Source of the DNA: Methylotenera sp.
Lineage (GTDB): Bacteria > Pseudomonadota > Gammaproteobacteria > Burkholderiales > Burkholderiaceae_C
Length of the DNA: 40,791 bases
NCBI GenBank assembly: GCA_021738245.1
Contig: JAIPCJ010000020.1
Coordinates: 1 to 40,791 of the forward strand
Direction: 5' to 3'
Shown: one piece after another, positions 23,957-32,213 of the stretch
How the letters are laid out: each line of letters starts with the position of its first letter
Numbering within the stretch: the stretch's first letter is position 1
Position numbers and translations under genes: made by a program
The notes under the pieces: model-generated
The model's input: only the letters and a program-made list of their open reading frames with translations
What the model was told of the DNA's origin: nothing
Database searches by the model: none

Positions 23957-25680
23957 TCAGCGTCCACGCTGATGCGCACAGCCTCGGCCAGCGAGGTCTG
24001 GCCGGCGCGCACCAGGGCCAGGCTGCGGTCGGCCAGGGTCTTGCCCCTGAGCGATCGGCGAGCTGCGGCCAAGAAGGCGCCGGCATCGCTGCGCTGGATG
24101 GCGAGCGCCATGTCGGGGTCGATCTCCAGCATCTCGTAGACACCGCGGCGGCCCTGCGAGCCGGTGCCGTTGCACTCCGCGCAGCCGCGGCCCTTGACGC
24201 TCTGCACCGGGCTGGGCGTTTCGCCATTGAGGCGCTGCACCTCTCGCACCCAGGCCTGTTCCTGGGGCGTGGCGACATGCGGCTCCGCGCAGTGCTTGCA
24301 CACACCGCGCAGCAGCCGCTGGGCCAGCACCGCCTGCAGCGAGGTGGCCACCATGAAAGGCGGTGCGCCCATGTCGAGCAGCCGGAAGGGCGTGGAGACG
24401 GTGTCCTTGGTGTGCAGCGTGCTGAGCACGAGGTGGCCGGTGATGGCGGCGCGCAGGCCGATCTCGGCGGTCTGGGCATCGCGCATTTCGCCCACGAGGA
24501 TGACGTCGGGGTCTTGCCGCAGCGCGGCGCGCAGCACGCGGGCGAAATCGAGGTCGATCTTGTCGTTGACCTGGACCTGCGTGAGGCCCGGCAGCCGGTA
24601 CTCGACCGGGTCCTCCACGGTGATGATCTTCTGCTGCTCGGCATCCAGCTCGGCCAGGGCGGCATAGAGCGTGGAGGTCTTGCCCGAGCCCGTGGGGCCG
24701 GTGACGAGGATCATGCCGGCATCACGCCCGAGCAGCTCGCGAAAGCGCTTGAGCATGTCGTCCGGCATGCCGATGTCACCCAGGCGGCGCAGGGCCGAAC
24801 CCTGGCCCAGCAGGCGCATGACGACCGATTCGCCGTACTGGCTGGGCATGGTGGACAGGCGCACGTCGAGCGTGCGGTCCGACAGCCGCAGCGTGAAACG
24901 GCCGTCCTGCGGCAGCCGCTTCTCGGAGATGTCGAGGCCAGCCATCAGCTTCAGGCGCTGGGCCAGTGCGGGGGCGATGCGCTTGTCGGCCTGCGTCAGC
25001 ACCTGCAGGATGCCGTCCACCCGGTTGCGGATGATGAGGTCGCCCTCCTGCGGCTCGATGTGCACGTCCGAGGCGCCCGCGCGGGTCGCATCCTCGAACA
25101 CCGACTGCAGCAGGCGCACCACCGGCGCGCCTTCCTGCCCGACGCTGGCCTGCAGCGTGCCGAAGTCCACCGCGTCGCCGATGTCCTTCTCCAGCGCCTT
25201 GGCCAGGCCGGAGATCTCGTCGCTGCGCCGGTAGTGCTTGTCGTAGACGGCGGCGAGCTGGCTGTCGGCCACCACGGCCATGGCCAGGCGACGCTTGAGA
25301 ATCTTGGCGAGTTCGTCGAAGCCGAACAGGTCCAGCGGGTCGGCCATGGCCACCAGCAGCGTGTCACCGCGTTCTTCCAGCACCAGGGCGCGGAAGCGCC
25401 GCGCGGGCGTTTCGGGTAGCAGCCGAACCAGCTCGGTCTTGAGCGGGAAGGTCTTGAGGTTGACGAAGGGCGCGCGCAGCTGGCGGGCCAGCACGTGGGC
25501 GAGGGCCTCTTCGGTGATGAGGTTGGCCTCGATGAGCAGGCGGCCGAGCTTCTTGCCGGTTGCCCGCTGCAGCTCCAGCGCCTGCGTGAGCTGCTCGGCC
25601 GAAATCAGCTGCTGCTCGACCAGCACGTCGCCGAGGCGCAGTTTGGGGCGGGGGGCGGCGGCTTCGGGCGTGTCGGACAT
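23953..25680 (-). CDS. mshE: MshE pilus extension ATPase with c-di-GMP-binding MshEN domain
   Basis: The 575-residue GspE/PilB-family ATPase starts MSDTPEAAAPRPK. Residues ~15-65 are an MshEN domain with two motifs (RLGDVLVEQQLISAEQLTQA and KLGRLLIEANLITEEALAHV), the known c-di-GMP binding unit of MshE. The ATPase core has Walker A GPTGSGKTS, an Asp box ITVEDPVEYRLPG, Walker B DPDVILVGEMRD, and His box GHLVLSTLHTKD. A zinc tetracysteine (CKHC and CAEC) is present. It should power MSHA pilus extension in response to c-di-GMP. It lies between a second, larger ATPase gene and mshG. Confidence 0.94.
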   Translation of the reverse strand: MSDTPEAAAPRPKLRLGDVLVEQQLISAEQLTQALELQRATGKKLGRLLIEANLITEEALAHVLARQLRAPFVNLKTFPLKTELVRLLPETPARRFRALVLEERGDTLLVAMADPLDLFGFDELAKILKRRLAMAVVADSQLAAVYDKHYRRSDEISGLAKALEKDIGDAVDFGTLQASVGQEGAPVVRLLQSVFEDATRAGASDVHIEPQEGDLIIRNRVDGILQVLTQADKRIAPALAQRLKLMAGLDISEKRLPQDGRFTLRLSDRTLDVRLSTMPSQYGESVVMRLLGQGSALRRLGDIGMPDDMLKRFRELLGRDAGMILVTGPTGSGKTSTLYAALAELDAEQQKIITVEDPVEYRLPGLTQVQVNDKIDLDFARVLRAALRQDPDVILVGEMRDAQTAEIGLRAAITGHLVLSTLHTKDTVSTPFRLLDMGAPPFMVATSLQAVLAQRLLRGVCKHCAEPHVATPQEQAWVREVQRLNGETPSPVQSVKGRGCAECNGTGSQGRRGVYEMLEIDPDMALAIQRSDAGAFLAAARRSLRGKTLADRSLALVRAGQTSLAEAVRISVDAE

Positions 25681-25722
25681 CGGCGGGTGGCTCAGTCGTG
25701 AAAGACGGGCAGGTCAGTGCCC

Positions 25723-28260
25723 TCAGTTGTTGCTGGTTGCGTGCACTTCGGCCAGCGTGGTGACGCCTTGCAGCACCTTGAGAATGCCGTCCTGGCGCAG
25801 CGTACGCATGCCTTCGCCCAGCGCGGCATGCTGCAGCTCCTCGGCGCGCGCGCCGGTCTGGATCAGCCGGCGCACATCCTTGGAGACGGTCAGCAGCTCA
25901 TGCAGGCCGGCCCGGCCCTTGAAGCCGGTGTTGCCGCACGTGCTGCAGCCGGGGCTGGTGAACTTCATCAGTCGTCCCTGCTGCCCGTGATTCTTGATCC
26001 ACTCCGCCATCAGCGTGGGCTTGGACGGCCGACCTTCCGCGGGAAAAACGTGCAGATAGTCATCCAGCAGCTCACTGAGTTCAGCCTCGGTCATGGGCTC
26101 GCTGGTCTGGCAGGCGGTGCAGCTGCGACGCACCAGGCGCTGGGCCAGCACGGCGAGCAGTGAGTCGGCAAAGTTGAAGGGGTCCATGCCCATGTCCAGC
26201 AGCCGGGTGATGGTTTCGGGCGCGCTGTTGGTGTGCAGGGTGGAGAGCACCAGGTGGCCGGTCAGCGAGGCCTCGACCGCGATCTCCGCCGTTTCCTGAT
26301 CGCGGATTTCCCCCACCATGATCACGTCGGGGTCGGCGCGCAGGAAGGCGCGCAGCGCCTTGGCGAAGGTCCAGTCGATCTTGGGGTTGACCTGCACCTG
26401 GCGCAGGCCGGCCTGGGTGATTTCGACCGGATCCTCGGCCGTCCAGATCTTGCGTTCGGGCGTGTTGATGTAGCTCAGGGCCGAATGCAGGGTGGTGGTC
26501 TTGCCGGAGCCGGTGGGGCCAACGCACAGCACCATGCCGTAGGGCCGCGCCACCGCGGTCTTGAGCGCTTCGAGGTTGGCCGGCGCCAGCCCAATGCGGT
26601 CCAGCGGCATGGGCTTGCTGCTGGCCAGCAGGCGCATGACGACGTCTTCGAGGCCGTTGTTGGTCGGGATGGTGGCCACCCGCAGCTCCAGCTTGTGCTG
26701 GGCCGAGAAGCGGGCGAAATTGATCTTGCCGTCCTGCGGCTTGCGGCGCTCGGAGATGTCGAGGTCGCACATGATCTTGATGCGCGCGATCATGGCGTTG
26801 CGGTAGGTGTGCGGCAGCTCCAGATAGGGCTGCAGCACGCCGTCACGGCGGAAGCGGATCTTGAGCTTCTCGCGGCCGGGGTAGGTCTCGATGTGGATGT
26901 CGGAGACCCCCTGGCCGTGCGCTTCGATGATCATGGAGTTGATCAGGCGCACCAGCGAGTTGTCGCTTTGCTCGATGGCCGAGTCTTCTTCGGCGTTGCC
27001 GGCACGCTCACCACTGTCGCGTTCCAGGCTCTCGATGAGCTTGTTGGAGGAATCGAGCGAGAAGTCGGGCTGGAAGTCGGGCAGGTTGTCGCCCTGGTTG
27101 CGCGGCAGGGCTTCGGAGCCAAAGCGGTCGAAGGCCGTCGGGATCGCGAACTGCAAGGTGCCCAGTTTCGTCAGCGTGGGCACCACCTTCAGCTGCGTGA
27201 TGAACTCGATCTCGTCCAGCGCATCGCGGCGCGTCGGGTCTTCCATCGCCACGATGAGCTTGCCCTCGCGCAGCACCAGCGGCAGCACCTCCAGGCGGCG
27301 CGCCACCGCGAGCGGGAGCTTGCGCACGGCATCGGGCTCGATGGCGAACTTCTCGACGTCCACCACCGGGTAGCCCATCTTGCGCGCCAGGGCAGACTGC
27401 AGCTGGGCTCGCGTGATCACGCCCTTGCGCACCAGCAGCTCGCCCAGCGGCACGGAGCGGTCGTCGCGCTGCTGCACCAGGGCCTGCTCCAGCTGCTCCT
27501 GCGTGACCAGCTCAAGCGCCAGCAGGGCTTCGCCGATGCGCACCATCGGCATGCGGGCCTGCTGTTCGATGGCCAGCAGCAATTGCTCCGCGGTGACGAT
27601 CTGCTGCTCGACCAGGATGTCGCCCACCCGCCGCTGGCGCAGCTGGTTCTGCTCAGTGGCGGCGGCAGTCACCTGCTCGGGCGTGACCAGGGCATCCTTG
27701 ACCAGCAGGTCGCCCAGGCGCTCCCCAATCTCGAAGTGCATCAGCACCTCGCGCGGCACGAAGACCCGGCGGACGGAGTCGTCGGTGTCAGAGACGGGCG
27801 GGAACACGAACAGGCCCAGCGCATCGTGGTGGTGGCCGATGGTCACGCCCTTGAGCTCGTCGCCGCCGTTGAAGACGATGCGAAACGGCGTGCGCGGACG
27901 CTGGTCCAGGCTCAGCGGCGAGTTCCGGTCCGCTTCATCACGTGGCGGGACGTTCAGCGTCCGCTGCAACTTGATGGCGCGGAACTGGCTGAACTTCAGC
28001 GGCATACTGTTGCGCGCCGGGGGCACGTGGATCTGCACCAGGCGGTCGCCAGCGTCCAGTCGCAGCAGCTGCCCGACGCTGCGGCTGTTGTTGAGGCCGA
28101 GGATCTCGCAGGCCTCCGGACCGCGTTGCACCTCGGCCTGCGGGTAGGCGACATAAGGCGGGCAGGGCCACAGGAAGCCCGATGCCGGCGCCTCTGGGCT
28201 CGCAGCGGGCGCATCGGCACCGCCATGGGGCCAGGGGATGGGCTGAGACGGGTCGTTCAT
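25723..28260 (-). CDS. Large GspE/PilB-family ATPase with four MshEN-like repeats
   Basis: The 845-residue protein has an unrecognised N-terminal part (~1-175). Four MshEN-like motifs then start at residues 181 (RLGDLLVKDALVTPEQV), 211 (RVGDILVEQQIVTAEQL), 241 (RIGEALLALELVTQEQL) and 271 (PLGELLVRKGVITRAQL), exactly 30 residues apart. The first three keep Arg; the fourth has Pro. A GspE N2-like region, a low-complexity linker (~385-425) and a full ATPase core follow: Walker A GPTGSGKTTT, Walker B DPDVIMVGEIRD, His box GHLVLSTLHTNS, and zinc Cys CTAC/CSTC. It precedes mshE and may be a second pilus motor or a c-di-GMP-gated partner. A CATAAT at 28292-28287 is a possible -10. Confidence 0.88.
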   Translation of the reverse strand: MNDPSQPIPWPHGGADAPAASPEAPASGFLWPCPPYVAYPQAEVQRGPEACEILGLNNSRSVGQLLRLDAGDRLVQIHVPPARNSMPLKFSQFRAIKLQRTLNVPPRDEADRNSPLSLDQRPRTPFRIVFNGGDELKGVTIGHHHDALGLFVFPPVSDTDDSVRRVFVPREVLMHFEIGERLGDLLVKDALVTPEQVTAAATEQNQLRQRRVGDILVEQQIVTAEQLLLAIEQQARMPMVRIGEALLALELVTQEQLEQALVQQRDDRSVPLGELLVRKGVITRAQLQSALARKMGYPVVDVEKFAIEPDAVRKLPLAVARRLEVLPLVLREGKLIVAMEDPTRRDALDEIEFITQLKVVPTLTKLGTLQFAIPTAFDRFGSEALPRNQGDNLPDFQPDFSLDSSNKLIESLERDSGERAGNAEEDSAIEQSDNSLVRLINSMIIEAHGQGVSDIHIETYPGREKLKIRFRRDGVLQPYLELPHTYRNAMIARIKIMCDLDISERRKPQDGKINFARFSAQHKLELRVATIPTNNGLEDVVMRLLASSKPMPLDRIGLAPANLEALKTAVARPYGMVLCVGPTGSGKTTTLHSALSYINTPERKIWTAEDPVEITQAGLRQVQVNPKIDWTFAKALRAFLRADPDVIMVGEIRDQETAEIAVEASLTGHLVLSTLHTNSAPETITRLLDMGMDPFNFADSLLAVLAQRLVRRSCTACQTSEPMTEAELSELLDDYLHVFPAEGRPSKPTLMAEWIKNHGQQGRLMKFTSPGCSTCGNTGFKGRAGLHELLTVSKDVRRLIQTGARAEELQHAALGEGMRTLRQDGILKVLQGVTTLAEVHATSNN

Positions 28261-28380
28261 GAGCGCAGGTCGTGGGTCAGCGGGCCATTATGGAGGTGGG
28301 CGCGGCCGATGATGGCCTGGAAAAACCTCAGGCGCCGACGCCAAATGACCCGCAACGCCGGCTCCGGGAAAATGCCTCGG

Positions 28381-29034
28381 ATGAACATCCTGATCACGGG
28401 CTTCGAGCCCTTTGGCGGCGACGTCATCAACCCCTCCTGGGAGGTGGCCCGCTCGCTGCACGGGCCGGTCATCGGCGGCGCGACCGTCCATGCCCGCTGC
28501 CTGCCGACGACCTTTGCCGGGGCGCCTGTCGCGCTGGAGACGGCTCTGGCGACGTTTCGCCCGCAATGCGTCATTGCGCTGGGCCAGGCCAGTGGCCGTG
28601 CCGAGGTGTCCATCGAGCGGGTGGCCGTCAACCTCATCGATGCCCGCATCCCCGACAACGCGGGCGACCGGCCGCAGGACGTGCCCGTGCGTGCCGATGC
28701 GCCGGCGGCCTATTTTTCAACGCTGCCCATCAAGGCGATGCGCGACGCCTTGCGGGCCGCCGGCCACCCGGCAGGGCTGTCGCTCTCGGCGGGTGCCTTC
28801 GTGTGCAATCAGCTGTTCTTTGAGCTGCAGCATCGGCTCGCCGGGCAGGGCGTGCGCAGTGGTTTCATCCATCTGCCGGCCTTGCCGGAGCAGGCGGCAC
28901 GGGCTCAGCCGGTGGTGCCGAGCATGGGCCTGGCGGCACAGATCGATGCGATCCGGTTGGCGGTGGTGGTGGCGATGGAGGCGGACGAGTCAGCCCGTGT
29001 GGCGGGCCTCGACGAAGGCGCGCCGACCGCCTGA
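28381..29034 (+). CDS. pcp: Pyrrolidone-carboxylate peptidase
   Basis: The 217-residue cysteine peptidase removes N-terminal pyroglutamate from peptides in the cytoplasm. The start MNILITGFEPFGGDVINPSW is the family hallmark. The catalytic triad is visible as Glu79 (VSIERVAVN), Cys142 (GAFVCNQLF) and His164 (SGFIHLP). Length matches C15-family enzymes. An ATG nine bases upstream (28372) could add Met-Pro-Arg. A much longer open frame upstream is a shadow of the ATPase gene. Its stop directly abuts the stop of the convergent anti-sigma gene. Confidence 0.95.
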   Translation: MNILITGFEPFGGDVINPSWEVARSLHGPVIGGATVHARCLPTTFAGAPVALETALATFRPQCVIALGQASGRAEVSIERVAVNLIDARIPDNAGDRPQDVPVRADAPAAYFSTLPIKAMRDALRAAGHPAGLSLSAGAFVCNQLFFELQHRLAGQGVRSGFIHLPALPEQAARAQPVVPSMGLAAQIDAIRLAVVVAMEADESARVAGLDEGAPTA

Positions 29035-29217
29035 TCACTCCTCGCTGTACTGGCGCCAGCGGGCGCTGGCCTGGCGCATCAGCGCCACCTGGCGTGCAAA
29101 GCGGCGGCAATTGCTGCAGACCTGGTGATGCAGGCGCAGCGTCAGCCGCTCGGCCAGCGGCAGCGTGCGATCTTCAGCCTGCAGCGTGAGTTGCGTGGCT
29201 TCCCGACAGTTGATCAT
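29035..29217 (-). CDS. Very small zinc-finger anti-sigma factor
   Basis: The 60-residue protein starts MINCREATQLTLQAEDRTLP. It carries HHQVCSNC, an H-x3-C-x2-C zinc motif of the ZAS/zf-HC2 anti-sigma class, with an N-terminal Cys4 that may be the fourth ligand. There is no membrane segment, so it should be soluble and bind the sigma factor encoded just upstream. An alternative GTG at 29229 overlaps the sigma stop (GTGA), has GGAAG upstream, and would give 64 residues. I prefer the ATG because related proteins begin at M-x-N/T-C. Metal or oxidation could release zinc and the sigma factor; this is inference. Confidence 0.75.
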   Translation of the reverse strand: MINCREATQLTLQAEDRTLPLAERLTLRLHHQVCSNCRRFARQVALMRQASARWRQYSEE

Positions 29218-29225
29218 CGGCTTGA

Positions 29226-29807
29226 TCACGAGGTGGCTTCCGAAGTGGAGGCACCGAACCAGCCCAATTGCAGGCACTCGCGCAATCGCAAGCGGGCCCG
29301 GTGCAGCATGACCCAGAGGTTGGTCGGCGAGATGGCGAGTTCCTTACAGATCTCGTCAGACTCCAGCTCCAGCCACTCCCGCATCATGAACAGCCGGCCT
29401 TGCTGACCGGGCAGCTTGTCGACGCAGGCCTCCAGCACCTTCATGAAGTCGACCTGGCGCAGCACGTCTTCCGGGTTGCCCCAGTCATGCTGAGCCTCGC
29501 GCCAGTGGCCGTCGGCTGCAAAGAGCAGCTCATCGAGGTCTTCGCCGTCCTCGTGCGTGGCGGTGGTGGACAGCTCCCGGCTGTTCTTGCGGATCTGGTC
29601 GACGAGCTTGTGCTTGAGGATGCCGATCAGCCAGGTCTTGGGCTGGCTGGCGCCACTGAAGGACTGCGGCTTCTCCAGTGCCGCGAGCACCGTCTCCGAG
29701 ACGGCATCTTCGGCCCAGTCGGGGTTGCGCAGTTGCAGCCTCGCATACTTGAGCAGCACCGGGCGCAAGGCCTCGATCTGGCGATGGAAATCCGGCGTTG
29801 GCGTCAT
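29226..29807 (-). CDS. ECF-type RNA polymerase sigma factor
   Basis: The 193-residue protein has sigma region 2 (LRPVLLKYARLQLRNPDWAE then DAVSETVLAALEK, and KTWLIGILKHKLVDQIRK) and region 4 (KLPGQQGRLFMMREWLELES then ISPTNLWVMLHRARLRLREC). No sigma region 3 is present, so it is of the extracytoplasmic-function group. It is followed by its likely anti-sigma gene. It is divergent from the DUF2282 operon at 29920, the usual neighbour of such sigma factors, and probably controls it. The 112-bp gap holds TACACT on the minus strand at 29835-29830 as a possible -10 for this gene. Confidence 0.92.
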   Translation of the reverse strand: MTPTPDFHRQIEALRPVLLKYARLQLRNPDWAEDAVSETVLAALEKPQSFSGASQPKTWLIGILKHKLVDQIRKNSRELSTTATHEDGEDLDELLFAADGHWREAQHDWGNPEDVLRQVDFMKVLEACVDKLPGQQGRLFMMREWLELESDEICKELAISPTNLWVMLHRARLRLRECLQLGWFGASTSEATS

Positions 29808-29919
29808 GGCATGAAGAGAATCGGCGCGGAGTGTAAGGACTTGGCCGCCGCTTGCGACTTCGTTCCTGCCGCCGCATCATCGGCCGGCTTGCCACCGTCA
29901 ACCTTTTGGAGACCTGTCC

Positions 29920-30183
29920 ATGAAGAACCCCGTCATCCTGTCCTCGGCCCTGGCCGCTGCTCTCTCGCTCGGCCTCGTGGCCCAGGCCCAGGCTGCCGAC
30001 GCCGCCAAGGAAAAGTGCTATGGCATCGCCAAGGCCGGCCAGAACGATTGCGCCAGCGCCAACGGCAGCCACTCCTGCGCCGGCCAGGCCAAGAAGGACA
30101 ACGAGCCCACCGAGTGGAAGTACGTGCCCAAGGGCACCTGCGAAAAGGAAGGCGGCAAGACCACGCCGCCGGCCAAGAAGTAA
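29920..30183 (+). CDS. DUF2282 bufferin-type precursor peptide
   Basis: The 87-residue precursor has a signal peptide ([20 protein letters not shown], cleavage near AQA-AD). A short Cys-containing mature part follows, with [26 protein letters not shown] and GTCEKEGG. The four Cys positions and the [13 protein letters not shown] block identify the DUF2282 (BufA1) family. These were recently described as bufferins, ribosomal peptides modified on Cys by a DUF692 enzyme and exported to bind copper. GGAG lies nine bases before the ATG. It is the first gene of the operon with DUF692, DUF2063 and DoxX genes. Confidence 0.9.
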   Translation: MKNPVILSSALAAALSLGLVAQAQAADAAKEKCYGIAKAGQNDCASANGSHSCAGQAKKDNEPTEWKYVPKGTCEKEGGKTTPPAKK

Positions 30184-30190
30184 TCGCCGG

Positions 30191-31039
30191 ATGCCGATGT
30201 CCACGGCGCCGGCTGCCGCCCCCGTGGGCATCGGCTGGCGCCAGCCTCATTACGACGCCGTGCTGGCCGAGCGGCCGGCGGTGGGCTTTCTTGAAGTCCA
30301 CAGCGAGAACTTCTTTGCCGACGGTGGCGTCAGCCTGGCCGTGCTGGAAGCCGGCCGCGCCGCCTATCCGTTGAGCCTGCACGGCGTGGGCCTGGCGCTC
30401 GGGTCGGCCACCGGCCTCGACGACCAGCACCTGGCGCGGCTCGCCCGGCTGGTGCAGCGGATGCAGCCCGACTGGGTGTCCGACCACGCCTGCTTCGCGC
30501 GCGTGGGGTCTGGCTTGCATGCCGCCGACCTGTTACCCATTCCCTTCAACGACGAGGCGCTGGCCGTGATGCTGCGGCATGTCGACCAGGTGCAGCAGCG
30601 ACTGGGCCGGCAGTTCCTCGTCGAGAACCTCAGCGCCTACGTGGGCTGGCAGGGTGACACTCTGGCCGAGCCCGAGTTCTTCAACCTGCTGACCGCGCGT
30701 AGCGGCTGCGGCCTGCTGCTGGACGTGAACAATCTGTTCGTCAATGCGCGCAACCAGGGCCATCCCCCCGCGGCAGCCGCTGAGGAGGCCATGCGTTGGA
30801 TCGACGCGATCCGGCCCGGCAGCGTCGGCGAGATCCATCTGGCCGGGCATTGCGAGCGTGACGATGGCTGGGTCATCGACGACCACGGCAGCCGCGTGCG
30901 CGACGAAGTCTGGCGGGTCTATGCCCATGCACGAGCGCGCCTGGGCCCGGTGCCGACGCTGATCGAATGGGACACCGACGTGCCCGAACTGCCCGTGCTG
31001 CTGGCGGAGGCCGAGCGGGCGAGGGCGGTGCTGGCATGA
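30191..31039 (+). CDS. DUF692 / MNIO-family peptide-modifying enzyme
   Basis: The 282-residue TIM-barrel protein starts [20 protein letters not shown]; an ATG at 30197 is an alternative. Family blocks are [67 protein letters not shown] and [10 protein letters not shown]. Conserved His, Glu, Asp and Asn residues in these blocks bind the iron ions of multinuclear non-heme iron oxidases. In the bufferin systems this enzyme (BufB) converts precursor cysteines to thiooxazole-type heterocycles. It lies 7 bp after the precursor gene and overlaps the partner gene by ATGA. Confidence 0.93.
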   Translation: MPMSTAPAAAPVGIGWRQPHYDAVLAERPAVGFLEVHSENFFADGGVSLAVLEAGRAAYPLSLHGVGLALGSATGLDDQHLARLARLVQRMQPDWVSDHACFARVGSGLHAADLLPIPFNDEALAVMLRHVDQVQQRLGRQFLVENLSAYVGWQGDTLAEPEFFNLLTARSGCGLLLDVNNLFVNARNQGHPPAAAAEEAMRWIDAIRPGSVGEIHLAGHCERDDGWVIDDHGSRVRDEVWRVYAHARARLGPVPTLIEWDTDVPELPVLLAEAERARAVLA

Positions 31040-31734
31040 AGGCCGATCAGCAGGCCCTCGTGCATGCCTTGCTCGGCCGGGGCGAGGCACCCGCGGCGTT
31101 GGCGGGCGACGGCCGGGGTTTGGAGGTCTACCGCAACAACCTGCGCGCCTTGTCCGCCCAGGCCCTGGGCGTGGCCTTCGAACGGCTGCGCGAGGCCTTG
31201 GGCGACGAGGAGTTCGCCGCCCTGGCCTGGACCTACTGGCGCCACGACCCACCACGCAGCGGCGACCTGGGCGACTGGGGGGCAGGGCTTGCCCAATTCC
31301 TGGTCGAACGAGCCGGCGAAGACTCCGGCCTGCCCGACCTGGCCAGGCTCGACTGGGCCCTGCATCAGGCCGAGCGTGCGGCCGACGGTGCGCTCGACGC
31401 GGAGTCCCTCCACCTGCTGGGAACGACTGCGGCCGACGCGCTGTGGCTCGTGCTTCGTCCCGGTGTGAGCCTGCTGCGGCAGCAGGTCGGGCCCGTGCTG
31501 GTCTGGCGGGCGGGCTGGCGCGGCTGCTCGCAAGCGATCGATGAGGCCGACGCGGCTTTCGTGGAGGCGTTGCTGGCCGGGCATCGCCTGGCCGATGCTC
31601 TCGTGAACGCAGAAGTGAAAGGTTCCGGCGCCACCGCCGACTTTGACTTCAGCGCGTGGCTGCAGGCTGCGTTGCAGAACGCCTGGCTGCATGCGGTCAG
31701 GGCCACGCCACCCACCTCGAATACCGTTTCATGA
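31036..31734 (+). CDS. DUF2063 partner protein of the DUF692 enzyme
   Basis: The 232-residue protein begins [20 protein letters not shown]. The N-terminal region with [20 protein letters not shown] and [20 protein letters not shown] is the DUF2063 (putative DNA-binding, now BufC-like) family signature. In bufferin systems it assists the DUF692 enzyme in recognising the precursor. Start and stop overlap both neighbours by 4 bp. The C-terminal domain is less conserved. Confidence 0.88.
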   Translation: MKADQQALVHALLGRGEAPAALAGDGRGLEVYRNNLRALSAQALGVAFERLREALGDEEFAALAWTYWRHDPPRSGDLGDWGAGLAQFLVERAGEDSGLPDLARLDWALHQAERAADGALDAESLHLLGTTAADALWLVLRPGVSLLRQQVGPVLVWRAGWRGCSQAIDEADAAFVEALLAGHRLADALVNAEVKGSGATADFDFSAWLQAALQNAWLHAVRATPPTSNTVS

Positions 31735-32213
31735 AAGCTCTGCTCTCCACCGCGCTGCGCGTCTTCACCGACCCCGGGCTCACGCCTTCGCGCATGCCCG
31801 CGCCGTTGGACACGCTGGCCAGCCATGCCCAGTCGCTCGCGCTTCTCGGCGCGCGGCTTTATGTCGCGCAGGTGTTTTTCCTGTCGGGCCTGACCAAGCT
31901 GCGCGACTGGTCGTCCACGCTCGCGCTGTTCCATGACGTCTACCAGGTCCCGTTGCTGCCGCCGGCCCTGGCCGCCTACCTGGGTACGGCGGGCGAACTG
32001 GCGCTGCCGGTGCTGCTGGTGCTGGGGCTGGCGTCGCGCTTTGCCGGCGCAGGACTCTTTGTCGTGAACCTGATGGCGGCGCTGTCGCTCAGTGCCGATG
32101 ACTTCTCGCCTGCCGCCCAGGCACAGCACAGCCTGTGGGGCGTGCTGGCGCTGGCGATCTTGCTGTTCGGAGCCGGCCGGTGGTCGGCCGACCGCGTCAT
32201 TCGCGTGGCCTGA
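31731..32213 (+). CDS. DoxX-family membrane protein
   Basis: The 160-residue protein has a ~40-residue N-terminal stretch and four membrane helices. The DoxX signature ARLYVAQVFFLSGLTKLRDW is followed by AYLGTAGELALPVLLVLGLA. It is the last gene of the four-gene bufferin-type operon, where a DoxX protein is the common fourth member; its role there is unclear, possibly redox or export. Its last 17 bp overlap the end of tolA on the other strand. Confidence 0.88.
   Translation: MKALLSTALRVFTDPGLTPSRMPAPLDTLASHAQSLALLGARLYVAQVFFLSGLTKLRDWSSTLALFHDVYQVPLLPPALAAYLGTAGELALPVLLVLGLASRFAGAGLFVVNLMAALSLSADDFSPAAQAQHSLWGVLALAILLFGAGRWSADRVIRVA

Noticed and set aside
26233-28380. Long in-frame extension upstream of pcp on the plus strand
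   Set aside because: It lies wholly opposite the large ATPase gene; the Pcp family starts at MNILITGFEPFGG (28381).
29833-29860. ECF promoter GTAAGG-N16-CGACTT before the DUF2282 gene
   Set aside because: Resembles known ECF promoters only loosely and cannot be separated from chance in 112 bp; no matching copy is seen before the sigma gene.
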